A stretch of 64,000 bases of DNA from Georgfuchsia toluolica (GTDB lineage: Bacteria > Pseudomonadota > Gammaproteobacteria > Burkholderiales > Rhodocyclaceae), in assembly GCF_907163265.1 (NCBI RefSeq), contig NZ_CAJQUM010000001.1, forward strand, positions 682,001 to 746,000, given 5' to 3'. The notes below the pieces were generated by a model. That model was given only the letters and a program-made list of their open reading frames with translations, made no database searches and was not told where the DNA came from. Shown here in pieces: positions 8,531 through 17,653 of the stretch (position 1 is the first letter of the stretch; every line of letters begins with the position of its first letter). Made by a program: the position numbers and the translations under genes.

Positions 8531-9217
8531 ATGGTTGATAGAGCGCTTGCACATGAAGGATATGTTCGTGTCCGCGATTACTTGGTTAACGCCATCAAGG
8601 AAAACGCGTTTGGCCCGGGTGAGCGCGTGCCGACCGAACGACAATTGGCAGAACAGCTGGATGTCAGTCGCGCCGTCACGCGTCGGGCGCTCTCTGAGCT
8701 GGAAGCCGATGGCTTGATCGTTCGTCAAGTGGGAAGGGGAACCTTTGTGCGCCCTTCACCAGATGCCGTAGGCAATGTACCGGAATTCGATGGGATCATC
8801 AGTCCCGCCGAACATATCGAAGTGCGGTTACGTTTTGAACCCGAGCTTGCGTGGCTAATCGTAACCAATGCGACCTCAGGCGACTTCGAGCGTATGGAAG
8901 ACTGTCTCAAGCGCGGGGAAAAGGCTGCCACACGCGAGGAGTTCGAGTTATGGGATGCAGCATTCCATTTGGCTATGGCATATTCATCGCACAACAAGTT
9001 GGCAATGCGCATCTACGACATGATCCATTCTGTGCGTCATCAGGAAGCCATGTGGGGCACGTTGCGGGAACGCGGGCAAACGCCGGATGAACGTCTAACT
9101 TTCCAGCGTGAGCATCAAGAGATTTTTGCCGCCCTGAAGCGCCGCGACGCGGAGCAAGCAAGAGAAACAATGATCAAGCATATCCGCGCCACTCGCCGCC
9201 GCCTTCTGGATTACTAG
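8531..9217 (+). CDS. GntR family transcriptional regulator, FCD (FadR) subfamily
   Basis: DNA-binding regulator of about 228 aa. The N-terminal winged helix (residues 10-75) contains PTERQLAEQLDVSRAVTRR and the typical GLIVRQVGRGTFV wing. The C-terminal all-helical FCD domain (from about residue 95) has ligand or metal-binding residues in the helices WDAAFHLAMA and EHQEIFAALKRRD. I prefer ATG 8531 (MVDRAL); a GTG five codons earlier is possible and neither has a strong ribosome-binding site. It is divergent from the transporter genes and next to a second regulator of the same family, a likely pair controlling the surrounding catabolic genes. The ligand is probably an organic acid or CoA ester. 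Confidence 0.9.
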   Translation: MVDRALAHEGYVRVRDYLVNAIKENAFGPGERVPTERQLAEQLDVSRAVTRRALSELEADGLIVRQVGRGTFVRPSPDAVGNVPEFDGIISPAEHIEVRLRFEPELAWLIVTNATSGDFERMEDCLKRGEKAATREEFELWDAAFHLAMAYSSHNKLAMRIYDMIHSVRHQEAMWGTLRERGQTPDERLTFQREHQEIFAALKRRDAEQARETMIKHIRATRRRLLDY

Positions 9218-9240
9218 AATGTCTTGGGAGTCTTGGGATC

Positions 9241-9987
9241 ATGAAATTTGAGCTCCTCGAAGAAAAAGGGAAAGTAGCGGAGCGCACCCAGGCGTCGATT
9301 CTTACCGACTTGATCAGGCGCGACATCATTGCCAGCATTTTTCCGCCAGGGTCAAAGCTATTATTGCGCGAGCTTTCCGCGCGATATGAGGTTGGCACAA
9401 TCCCGTTGCGGGAAGCCCTGTCGCGACTGGCGATGTCCGGGTTTGTTGAAGTTGTCGACCAAAGGGGGTTTCGGGTGGCGCGGGCTTCCGAGGAGGAACT
9501 GCTCGACATCACGCGCGTCATGACGCATATCGAAGCCGAAGCGCTCGAAGATGCCATTGCGCATGGCGATCTGGCATGGGAAGGTAAAGTCGTTGCAGCC
9601 TACCACCAGCTTACCAAGCTCCCGATGCTCAACGACAAGGTTCCCGGGACCTTGAATCCTGCCTGGGAAGTCGCTCACGATGCGTTTCACACCGCGCTCC
9701 TGTCGGCTTGCACATCAACCTGGCTATTGCGTCTGGCTGCGCTGCTCAGAGAGCATCAGGCGCGCTATCGGTTCCTGACTGTTCATGAGATTGAAGTCGG
9801 CGTCCGCGACGTAAGCGCAGAACACTCTGCAATTCTCAAGGCAGTTCTGAATCGTGATGCGCGGGCAGCTTGTAATTCGCTGGTTGACCACTTGAATACC
9901 ACAGCCCGATTGGCGGTTGGTGAGTCGGTCGGAAAGACCTCGACAAAGAAGAGAACCCGCAAAGCTGCCCCTGCTGCCGCTGCGTAA
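9241..9987 (+). CDS. GntR family transcriptional regulator, FCD subfamily (second)
   Basis: A second FadR-type regulator (248 aa), 23 bases downstream of the first. The winged helix (about residues 15-80) includes LLRELSARYEVGTIPLREA, and the FCD domain contains the metal-site-like helix DAFHTALLSA and AEHSAILKAVLNRD. The C-terminal tail is rich in Lys, Arg and Ala (TKKRTRKAAPAAAA), which could add non-specific DNA affinity. The two regulators differ clearly in sequence, so this is not a recent duplication. It may act on the TATACAA/TTGTATA palindrome just downstream, upstream of the acyl-CoA dehydrogenase gene. Confidence 0.88.
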   Translation: MKFELLEEKGKVAERTQASILTDLIRRDIIASIFPPGSKLLLRELSARYEVGTIPLREALSRLAMSGFVEVVDQRGFRVARASEEELLDITRVMTHIEAEALEDAIAHGDLAWEGKVVAAYHQLTKLPMLNDKVPGTLNPAWEVAHDAFHTALLSACTSTWLLRLAALLREHQARYRFLTVHEIEVGVRDVSAEHSAILKAVLNRDARAACNSLVDHLNTTARLAVGESVGKTSTKKRTRKAAPAAAA

Positions 9988-10113
9988 GACGCGCATGAAT
10001 ATTTACCTGCAAACGAGGCTAATGTTGGCCATGGTCAGGCATTGTTATGATGCAACTGGGCTATGCGATAAATTGAAAGTTATTAAAAACAATTAATTAC
10101 AATAAATTTCCAG

Positions 10114-10166
10114 TTGACTCCATAAAATATACAAAAATAACTTGTATATATAAATAGTTTTGTATA
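10114..10166 (+). promoter_or_regulatory. Promoter/operator region of the acyl-CoA dehydrogenase operon
   Basis: The AT-rich gap 9988-10244 contains a -35-like TTGACT (10114-10119) followed by the inverted repeat TATACAA-N7-TTGTATA at 10128-10148 and a further TTGTATA at 10160-10166. Arms of this kind (TTGTATA/TATACAA) are typical of FadR/FCD-type operators. The two TTGTATA copies are 18 bp apart. I see nothing else in the gap. Confidence 0.55.
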
Positions 10167-10244
10167 TATTTTGCTGCGGGCAGGGTGGATATTTTTTCGT
10201 CCGCAATAACTTGCATCAAAACTCAACTCAAGGAGGCAATGGAA

Positions 10245-11489
10245 ATGCTTACATCGGATTACGGACTTTCTGAAGAACTGCGCATGATGCGTGACACGTG
10301 TCGTTCATTCGTCGACGCTCATGTCATCCCTTTCATTCGAGATAATTGGCAGCGTGAGTGGCAGATGGATCCAGTCGATAGATTGCCGCTCAGGATTCTC
10401 GAAGAAGCCGATAAATGCGGCATCCGCACTTTGGGTATCCCGGAAGAATTTGGTGGTACGGAGACCGATCCCAAGACCGAGGCGCAGACCTTTGCCGTGC
10501 TTTGCGAAGAAGTTGCGCGCGGTGACTCGGGGCTGGCTGACAAGTTGAGCCAGAACTGGAAAATTACGCGCATGCTGCGCTACCTGGCTCCGCGCCACAT
10601 ACAGGAATACTGGTTCCCCAAGATTGTCGCCGACCCGAGCTTTCTGATGGCGACCGCAGCAACCGAGCCGCGTGGGGCATCCGATCGCTGGTTGCCCTAT
10701 GAAACGCCGGAAACCGCGCTGCAAACTCGCGCCGTACTTGACGGCGATCACTACGTCATCAATGGGCGCAAGCAGTTTATCAGCAATGGCTACGATGCCC
10801 AATTGTTCTGTGTCGTGTGCAATACCAGGCGCGGCGCCACGATGACGCACGGTTCCTCGGCCCTTGTTGTACCGCGCGATACGCCGGGACTGAACGTCGT
10901 GAAATGCAACGAGACGGTCGGCGGCCGCTTCATGAACAACGGCGAGATCGAGTTCATAGACTGCCGTGTGCCCAAGGAAAACCTGCTTGCCGAGCCGGAT
11001 GAGTTCTTCAAGAAATTCCCCATCTACCTTCGTCCTGGCAAGATCGTCCAGGCCGCCAAGAATCTGGGGGTTGGCATGAGGGCTTTCGAGCGCACCGTCG
11101 AGTACGTGGAGAATTATGTTCAGGGCGGCCGTCTTTTGATCAAGCATCAGGCGGTTGCGCGGCGTATTGCCGATATGGCGACAAAACTCAGCGCCACACG
11201 CGCGCTGTTGCGTGCGGCGGCCATCGCGGTCGATGAGAACTCGCCGAACCAGGAAGCGCTGTGCAACATGGCCAAGGTGTTTGCCTCGGAAGAAATTCTC
11301 AAAGTGGTACAGCATGGCATGGAGCTTCATGGCGGCAATGGCTCGATGCTTGAATTCGGCTATGAGAAGCTGTTCCGCGACGCATCCATCTTCCTGCATA
11401 TGGATTCGACCGTGGATATCACCCACTTCAAGATCGTGAAGGCGATGTTCCCCTACACGGCCGGCAAGTACGCGGGTCCGGAAGCCTAG
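10245..11489 (+). CDS. Acyl-CoA dehydrogenase family protein
   Basis: FAD enzyme of the acyl-CoA dehydrogenase fold (414 aa): N-terminal helical domain, central beta domain with ATAATEPRGASD and a substrate-facing YVINGRKQFISNG, and C-terminal helical domain (GMELHGGNGSMLEFGYEKLFRD). The canonical IYEGT segment, whose Glu is the catalytic base in many family members, reads HMDSTVDI, so the base is an Asp or lies elsewhere. I chose ATG 10245 because AGGAGG lies eight bases upstream; ATG 10239 is too close to it. First gene of a plus-strand operon with a ligand-binding protein and an aldehyde dehydrogenase. Substrate unknown. Confidence 0.87.
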   Translation: MLTSDYGLSEELRMMRDTCRSFVDAHVIPFIRDNWQREWQMDPVDRLPLRILEEADKCGIRTLGIPEEFGGTETDPKTEAQTFAVLCEEVARGDSGLADKLSQNWKITRMLRYLAPRHIQEYWFPKIVADPSFLMATAATEPRGASDRWLPYETPETALQTRAVLDGDHYVINGRKQFISNGYDAQLFCVVCNTRRGATMTHGSSALVVPRDTPGLNVVKCNETVGGRFMNNGEIEFIDCRVPKENLLAEPDEFFKKFPIYLRPGKIVQAAKNLGVGMRAFERTVEYVENYVQGGRLLIKHQAVARRIADMATKLSATRALLRAAAIAVDENSPNQEALCNMAKVFASEEILKVVQHGMELHGGNGSMLEFGYEKLFRDASIFLHMDSTVDITHFKIVKAMFPYTAGKYAGPEA

Positions 11490-11491
11490 CC

Positions 11492-12376
11492 GTGGCGGCT
11501 GCGAATAAGCAATTGTGGGTGGCGGTCATTTCGGATGGGTTTCCGTTGTGGCCGCTCCATGTTGCCCGGTCGGTTGGTCTGTTTGAAGCCGAAAGACTCG
11601 ACGTGGACGTCACTGTCACAAGTTCATCAGTCAAACAGATGAATTCGCTCGTACAAGGCGAATTCGACATTGGCATACAGCTGCCCGACCATGTCGTTCG
11701 TGCGGTGGGCCGCGGATCAGATCTGTTTGCCTTCATGGCGCCAGTGCATGCTCCCGATATCAGTCTGATCGTCGAGCCGGATGTGCGCTCACTAGGCGAT
11801 CTGAGGCAGCGGACAATTGCGGTAGATGGCGCTCGCAGCGGCTATGCGTTACTGCTGCGAAAATTGTTGCGTGGCCAGGGCGTCGGCGATGCGGAGTGTC
11901 GGCTGGTTGAATTCGGCGGCACCAGGGAGCGGCTTGATGCGCTCATCGCGGGCCGTGCGGACGCAGCATTCATTAATCCCCCTTTTGACGAACAACTGCT
12001 GGCCAAGGGATTTGTGCGGCTCACCTCGACGCTGGAAGCTTTCCCCGATTACCCGGGGCCTGTAGCTGCTGCTCGTCGCTCCTGGGCCTGCGACCATGAG
12101 GATTTGCTGGTTCGTTTTGTGCACGCCTATCGCAACGCATTCGAATGGCTTGCCAATCCAGAGCATCGTGAAGCCGCCATCGGCATCGCCTGTGCGCGGT
12201 TGCCTGTCGATCCCGAGTCGGCCTCTGCCGCTTGGGCTGATCTGGCGGCAAAGCCGGAACCGATGCTATCCGTGGCTGGTATGCAGCAAGTAATCGATGT
12301 CGTCTGGGATAGTGATGGACTGCCGCCGCCAAAGCCGGCGGCGGAGAAGTTCATCGATCTGCGATATTTGGATTAG
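11492..12376 (+). CDS. NMT1/SsuA-like substrate-binding-fold protein lacking a signal peptide
   Basis: The 294-aa sequence has the two-lobed periplasmic-binding fold of the nitrate/sulfonate/thiamine-precursor family: LHVARSVGLFEAERLDV at the N-terminus, GEFDIGIQLPDH, and the hinge RTIAVDGARSGYA. Usual members are secreted and serve an ABC transporter. This one begins directly with the first beta strand (AAANKQLWVAVISDG) and has no signal peptide or lipobox, and there is no ABC gene nearby. It starts with GTG two bases after the acyl-CoA dehydrogenase stop, so it is co-translated with a cytoplasmic enzyme. It may be a cytoplasmic ligand-binding or enzymatic protein. Confidence 0.75.
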   Translation: MAAANKQLWVAVISDGFPLWPLHVARSVGLFEAERLDVDVTVTSSSVKQMNSLVQGEFDIGIQLPDHVVRAVGRGSDLFAFMAPVHAPDISLIVEPDVRSLGDLRQRTIAVDGARSGYALLLRKLLRGQGVGDAECRLVEFGGTRERLDALIAGRADAAFINPPFDEQLLAKGFVRLTSTLEAFPDYPGPVAAARRSWACDHEDLLVRFVHAYRNAFEWLANPEHREAAIGIACARLPVDPESASAAWADLAAKPEPMLSVAGMQQVIDVVWDSDGLPPPKPAAEKFIDLRYLD

Positions 12377-12381
12377 AGGAC

Positions 12382-13899
12382 ATGAAGATGAATGTAGACG
12401 AAAAGAACAACGCGGGTCGGAAAGACTTGCGCAAGCGCTGGGGCGCCACCATTGGCGGCAAGCCTGTCGACATCACCAACAGCGATACTTTCGGTGTGCA
12501 GGAACCCACAACCGGTGAGGAGATCGCCCGGGTACAGTCTTGTGCGCCCGAACTCGTCGCCAGGGCCGTGGTGGATTCCCGGCGGGCCTATGATGAGGAC
12601 TGGCGGCATCGGTCGCCGCGCGAGCGCGCCGATCTGTTGCGCAAGGTTGCCGCGCACATCCGCAAGCATGTCGACGAACTGGCAGAACTGGAGGCGCGCG
12701 AGGTTGGCAAGCCCAAGCGCGATGCGCTGCGACTCGATGTCACGTTCAGTCACGCCTGTTTCGACTATTTCGCCGGACTGTGCGACACGCTGCATGGCGA
12801 GATCCTGCATCAGGGAGTGATCGAAGCCCGGGTCGTCTACGAGCCATATGGCGTGGTCGCAGCCATTCTTCCCTTCAATTGGCCGCCGATGCATTTCGCC
12901 AAGAAGTGCGCGCCGGCATTGGCCGCCGGCAATACGGTGGTGATCAAGCCTGGGGAGCAGGCACCGCTAACGGTGCTGCGCATGGTTGAACTCGTCAACG
13001 AAGTGCTGCCTCCCGGGGTTCTCAACTGCGTGACCGGGCTGGAAGCGGGCGCGGCATTGACCAGTCATCCCTTGGTTGAACGCATCACCTTCACCGGGGC
13101 GACTACCACTGGACGCCGCGTTCTGGAAAGCGCCGCCAAAAACGTAACCTATGCCACTGTGGAGTTGGGCGGCAAGAATTGCTTGATGATTCTGCACGAT
13201 GCAGACCTGAAAGTGGCCATCGACGTCGCCCTAGAAGGCATGTTCTACAACAACGGCGAAGCCTGTACCTCGACCTCGCGTATCCTGGTCCATGATTCGG
13301 TATACGACGAATTCAAGCGGCGTTTCGTCGCGGCGACGGAAAAGCTGGTGGTCGGCGATGGACTGGATCCCAAGACCGACGTCGGGCCGATGGTCGATGC
13401 CCGTCAGCGCGACCGCGTCATGCAATACCTCGACATCGCCCTCAAGGAAGGGGCCAGCATCGTCATGCAGGGCAAATTACCCACCGATGCCAAATACAAG
13501 AACGGCTATTGGGTGGCGCCGACCATCCTCGAAGGCGTGACCCCGAATATGACCGTGGCGCAGGAAGAGATATTCGGACCGATCGCCTGCCTGATGCGCT
13601 TCTCCGACGAGGCCGATGCCATCAGGATCGCCAATGGCACGCAATATGGCCTCACGGCGGTGATGGTGACCAAGGACGAAGCCCGCGCCTGGAAGATTGC
13701 GCAACAGCTCGATGCCGGCATGATCTTCATCAACAACTATATGCGCAGAACCATGCTGGGTTCGCCATTCGGCGGCGTGAAAGGGAGCGGCTTTGGTCGC
13801 GAGAACTCGCCCGAGACATTAAAAGAATTCGTGCGCGCAAAAAACATTCGCTTTCCCTCGGGACACGGCCAGATTCCCACCTGGCCTCCGGTGGATTGA
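12382..13899 (+). CDS. NAD-dependent aldehyde dehydrogenase
   Basis: Full-length (505 aa) aldehyde dehydrogenase. Motifs: the coenzyme loop LPFNWPPMHFAKK, FTGATTTGR in the Rossmann fold, the general base in VELGGKNCLMI (about residue 260), the nucleophile in NNGEACTSTSR (about residue 294) and PFGGVKGSGFGREN at the C-terminus. ATG 12382 follows a GAGGAC ribosome-binding site six bases after the upstream stop. It is distinct from the aldehyde dehydrogenase at 1953-3401. In the operon it could oxidise an aldehyde formed by the neighbouring pathway enzymes. Substrate unknown. Confidence 0.9.
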   Translation: MKMNVDEKNNAGRKDLRKRWGATIGGKPVDITNSDTFGVQEPTTGEEIARVQSCAPELVARAVVDSRRAYDEDWRHRSPRERADLLRKVAAHIRKHVDELAELEAREVGKPKRDALRLDVTFSHACFDYFAGLCDTLHGEILHQGVIEARVVYEPYGVVAAILPFNWPPMHFAKKCAPALAAGNTVVIKPGEQAPLTVLRMVELVNEVLPPGVLNCVTGLEAGAALTSHPLVERITFTGATTTGRRVLESAAKNVTYATVELGGKNCLMILHDADLKVAIDVALEGMFYNNGEACTSTSRILVHDSVYDEFKRRFVAATEKLVVGDGLDPKTDVGPMVDARQRDRVMQYLDIALKEGASIVMQGKLPTDAKYKNGYWVAPTILEGVTPNMTVAQEEIFGPIACLMRFSDEADAIRIANGTQYGLTAVMVTKDEARAWKIAQQLDAGMIFINNYMRRTMLGSPFGGVKGSGFGRENSPETLKEFVRAKNIRFPSGHGQIPTWPPVD

Positions 13900-13950
13900 A
13901 TCGCAAGAGATCAGGGTTATATTTCAGGCGTGAACGTGAGGAGAAAAAAC

Positions 13951-14805
13951 ATGATATTGGTGTTCGGAGCATCAGGTACCTGCGGTGAAGCCGTTATCAA
14001 AGCGCTCGTCAAAGCCGGGGCAAGCGTTCGCGGCTTCGTGCGCAATGACGAGAGGGCTGCTATTGCCCGCGCTGCAGGGGCAAGCGAGATCGCCTTGGGG
14101 GACTTACGCAACGCTGAGTCAATCGAAAATGCGCTCAAGGGCGTGAGCGGCGTCTTTTACGTAGCGCCTAAATTTGTGGCAGACGAGGCATGCATCGGAC
14201 GCATGATCGTTCGTATGGCGGGCAGGGCCGGGGTGGAAAAATTTGTATACCAATCGGCACTGCACTCCAACGTGGAAAGGTTACTTCATCATGAGCTCAA
14301 GCGCGAAGTCGAGGAGTGTTTATACGAAAGCGATCTGGACTTTACGATTCTGCAGCCTGCTCGTTTGATGCATAACATTCTTTCTTCATGGCAAAAGATA
14401 TTGAGCACCGGCGTGTATTCGGAGCCATTTTCCGCAGATGCCCCCATCAGTGATGTCGATTTTGCGGATGTGGCCGAGGTGGCCGCAATTGCGTTGACCC
14501 AATCCGGCTATGGCAGGGCAGCGTTCGAATTATGTTGCGAGGGGATGCTGAACCGTCACCAACGCGTCGAACTGCTGAGTGACGTGCTCGGTCGTCCGAT
14601 TAAATCGGCTGATATCTCAGTCGAAGACTGGCTGGCGAAAGCCAGAATCACAGATCCGTTCGAACGGGAAGCCAGGACCAGGATGTTCGACTATTACGAT
14701 GATTTTGGTTTCAAGGGTGGAAATGCCCTGGTTTTGCGCAGCATTCTTGGCAGGGAGCCGACCGGTTATCGTTCTTATCTCAAGGGAACCGTAAAGTCTT
14801 GTTGA
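13951..14805 (+). CDS. NmrA/SDR-like NAD(P)-binding protein
   Basis: Atypical short-chain dehydrogenase of the NmrA/QOR2 kind (284 aa). The dinucleotide site is at the very N-terminus (ILVFGASGTCGEAVIKAL), followed by RGFVRNDERA, ALGDLRNAESIENAL and the core VEKFVYQSALHSN. The Ser-Tyr-Lys triad of true SDR oxidoreductases is not evident, so it may be a redox sensor or an NADPH-dependent reductase. I chose ATG 13951 because GTGAGGAG lies seven bases upstream. Last gene of the plus-strand operon. Confidence 0.8.
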   Translation: MILVFGASGTCGEAVIKALVKAGASVRGFVRNDERAAIARAAGASEIALGDLRNAESIENALKGVSGVFYVAPKFVADEACIGRMIVRMAGRAGVEKFVYQSALHSNVERLLHHELKREVEECLYESDLDFTILQPARLMHNILSSWQKILSTGVYSEPFSADAPISDVDFADVAEVAAIALTQSGYGRAAFELCCEGMLNRHQRVELLSDVLGRPIKSADISVEDWLAKARITDPFEREARTRMFDYYDDFGFKGGNALVLRSILGREPTGYRSYLKGTVKSC

Positions 14806-15075
14806 TCGGCTGAGTGCATGCATCTGGAGTCGTGACATCGCGAGTCGCTTGGAAACTGTACGGCTACGATACCGTTTCCGTTGCCAGCCAAGCTTCACTC
14901 AAGAAACTGAAATTCTGTTCAACTTCGCGGGGCTCCTCTTTTATTCGGAGTTTCTTTATATTATCTGCCTATAAAAAGAATAAAGCGTGGAGAGCCGAGA
15001 GGAATATTTTTCGCGCGTGGAAAGGTGGAATGAAACAGATACTGCATCAACTTTTGGTCAGGCTGGAGGGCAGTG
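14806..15075. other. Intergenic region before the efflux operon
   Basis: This 270-bp stretch shows no gene. Its AT-rich part (about 14,935-15,000) is a plausible promoter for the efflux genes. Confidence 0.4.
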
Positions 15076-16499
15076 ATGCGCCTCCGGAATAGATCAATCT
15101 TTGCTAATCTCCTTGCGCTTGTCGTGGCAAGCGCTTGTGCGCCGCTGCCCGGCAATTTGCTGCCGCGTCCCGAACTGAACAACCCCGGCATCGCCAGCGC
15201 TGCGCCACTGAGTGACATTGCGCGGCGGCATGGCGAGAAAGAGAATCGTTGGTGGGAAAGCTTCGGGGATCCCGGGTTGACGCAGTTGATCGACGAGGCG
15301 TTGTACGTAATCCAGACCTTGCCGCCGCAGGCGCACGATTGCGCGCTGCGCAGGGCGCCGTGCGTCAGATGGAACTCGACACCGGCGTCCAGTACTCTGC
15401 CAACGCGGCGGTGCAACGCGCGCGCGTCAGCGAACAGGGTTTCCTTCCGCCCCCGTTTGCCGGCGAGAGTTATAACCTGATAGATGTCTCCCTTGGCGTC
15501 AGCTACAGCCTCGACTGGTGGGGCCGCAATCGCGCCTTGGTGTCTGCTGCAGCGAATGCGGCGCGGAGCGAAGAGGCCGAACAGGCGGCAGCGCGGCTGG
15601 CGGTTGCCGCCTTGGTGGCCGACGCCTATTTTGCTCTCGCCAATGCCCAGGCGCAGGAGCTATTGGCGCAGCAGCAGCTGGAAAAGCGCCGCACGGCGCT
15701 GGCGATCGAGCAGTCCCATCTCGATCGCGGGCTCGCTTCTCCCTACCTCGTACGGGTAGCCGAGCAGGCCTTGGCGCATACCGAGGATGCGGTGCGGCGC
15801 AGCGGATACGAGGTGCGCGCATGGCGCTATCGGCTCGCCTTAGCGACGGGGCGCAGTCCGGATCAGGCGCAGACGCTACCGAAGGCGCAATTGCCTGCGC
15901 CCGTGGCGCTGCCTTCCGTTCTGCCACTTGACTGGCTGGCTCGGCGGCCCGATGTGGTTGCCCAGCGCTGGCGCGTTCAAGCCGCGGGCGATGTGAGTGA
16001 TGCCACGCGCGCCGAGTTTTATCCCAATGTCAATCTGCTGCTGCTGGTCGGCCTGGAAAGCAAAAGTGCATCACAACTGCTTAGCCGCAGCGCCAGCACT
16101 GGCTCGCTGGGGGCGGCCGTGCATATTCCGGCGTTCAACGTGAACAATCTGCAAAATCGCCTCGGTACCCGGGAGGCGGAGTATGCGGTCGCGGTAGGTG
16201 AATACAATCGCACGGTACTCGATGCAGCCCGCCAGGTTGTTGACAGTTATGCCGCGCTCGACGCATGGGAACAGCGCGAAGCATTCCAGCAACACGCGCT
16301 CAAGGCGGCGGATCAGGTGGAGGCACTGAGCGTGAGCCGTTATCGCAACGGGCTGACCGGCAGGAGCGAATCGCTCGGGGCTGAAATTTCCTCGCTGAGC
16401 CAGCGTCAGAGAGAGACCGAAACCCGCGCCGCACAGCTGCGCGCCAGCGTTGCCCTGTTCCACGCGCTTGGCGGCAGTTGGGAGCCATCACAGGAATAA
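15076..16499 (+). pseudogene. Outer-membrane efflux channel (NodT/OprM-like), frameshifted
   Basis: Outer-membrane TolC-type factor for the downstream EmrAB-like pump. ATG 15076 follows GGAGGG and begins a signal/lipobox-like segment (LVVASACAPLPG). Frame 1 reads to LTQLIDEAL and then degenerates; the protein continues in another frame with VRNPDLAAAGARLRAAQGAVRQ to a normal C-terminus at 16499. One missing base at about 15303 (GCGTTG then TACGT, where GGTACGT is expected) explains the break. The fused protein would be about 474 aa, the usual length. Two OEP repeats and the RRPDVVAQRW motif are visible. Either the pump lacks its channel or the base is an assembly error. Confidence 0.8.
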
Positions 16500-16502
16500 G
16501 CT

Positions 16503-17651
16503 ATGAACCAGACTTCCAATTCGTCCCGGCGCAAACGCATCCTCAGCGTGCTGATTGTCATATTCGTTCTCGCCGGCATCGCCTGGGCGCTCTACTGGGG
16601 CATCAGCGCGCGTTATCACGAAACGACCGATGATGCCTATGTGGGAGGCAATCTGCTGCGCATCACGCCGCGTGTTTCCGGCACCATTGTCGCAGTGCTT
16701 GCCGACGACACCGACTTCGTACGCCGGGGACAGGTGCTGGTGAAACTCGACGATACCGATGCCCGCATGGCATTGTTGCGCTCCGAAGCAGAACTGGCCG
16801 ACAGTGTTCGGCGCGTGCGGCAGAACTTCCATGCGGTGGATCAGTATCAAGCCAATGTTGTTCTCAAGGAACAGATGCTGGCACAGGCTGAGGCCGACGC
16901 GGTACGCCGCGCCGGGGCGGCGGCCGATCAGTCGATTTCGCAGGAAGAACTCGAACATGCCCGCATTGCGTTGCGCCGCGCCCAGTCCGAGCTCAAGCTT
17001 GCCAACGCTCAACTGGCTGCCGCCCGCGCCGCCGTAAGGGGAACCAGGGTGGAATCTCATCCGGCGGTACGCCAGACGGCAGCGCGGCTGCATGAAGCCT
17101 ATCTGGCACTGGCGCGCTGCGAAGTGCGCGCTCCGGGCAATGGCTACGTCGCCAAACGCAGCATCCAGGTTGGCCAGCAGGTAGCGGTGGGAGCGCCCTT
17201 GCTGGCAGTGGTTCCCCTCGACCAGCTCTGGGCCGAAGTAAATTTCAAGGAAGATCAGCTTGAACGTGTGCGCATTGGACAGCCGGTTACTGTCACTTCG
17301 GACTTCTACGGCCGTGGGGTAGAGTTCCACGGCAAGGTGGTCGGTGTGGGAGCAGGGACCGGCGCGGTGTTTTCGCAACTGCCGCCGCAGAATGCCAGCG
17401 GCAACTGGATCAAGATTGTCCAGCGGTTGCCAGTTCGCATCTCGCTTGATGCCGATGAACTGGCCAAATACCCTCTGCGGGTCGGGCTTTCGCTGCGTGC
17501 CAACGTCGATACCCACGATCTTTCAGGACCGGTTCTAGGTAGCCGGACGGTTGCGGGCAGCTATGGTGCGCCAGTGGATGACACCGCTGAAAAATATGCC
17601 GACAAGCGTGTAAGCGAGATCATCGCCACCAATCTCGGAGGCGATGACTAA
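16503..17651 (+). CDS. EmrA-like membrane fusion protein (HlyD family)
   Basis: Periplasmic adaptor of a tripartite efflux pump (382 aa). It has a short cytoplasmic tail, one N-terminal membrane helix (residues 14-37), the motif TTDDAYVGGNL, a lipoyl-like half domain, a long alpha-helical hairpin (about 90-190) and the second lipoyl half with PLLAVVPLDQLWAEVNFKEDQL. It begins three bases after the outer-membrane gene and two bases before the MFS pump gene. Probable drug or aromatic-compound exporter. Confidence 0.92.
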   Translation: MNQTSNSSRRKRILSVLIVIFVLAGIAWALYWGISARYHETTDDAYVGGNLLRITPRVSGTIVAVLADDTDFVRRGQVLVKLDDTDARMALLRSEAELADSVRRVRQNFHAVDQYQANVVLKEQMLAQAEADAVRRAGAAADQSISQEELEHARIALRRAQSELKLANAQLAAARAAVRGTRVESHPAVRQTAARLHEAYLALARCEVRAPGNGYVAKRSIQVGQQVAVGAPLLAVVPLDQLWAEVNFKEDQLERVRIGQPVTVTSDFYGRGVEFHGKVVGVGAGTGAVFSQLPPQNASGNWIKIVQRLPVRISLDADELAKYPLRVGLSLRANVDTHDLSGPVLGSRTVAGSYGAPVDDTAEKYADKRVSEIIATNLGGDD

Positions 17652-17653
17652 GC

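Noticed and set aside
15499..15927. Long arginine- and proline-rich frames opposite GC-rich genes (here and throughout 30-62 kb)
   Set aside because: They are antisense shadows of real genes, with the residue bias expected from GC-rich third positions and no ribosome-binding sites.
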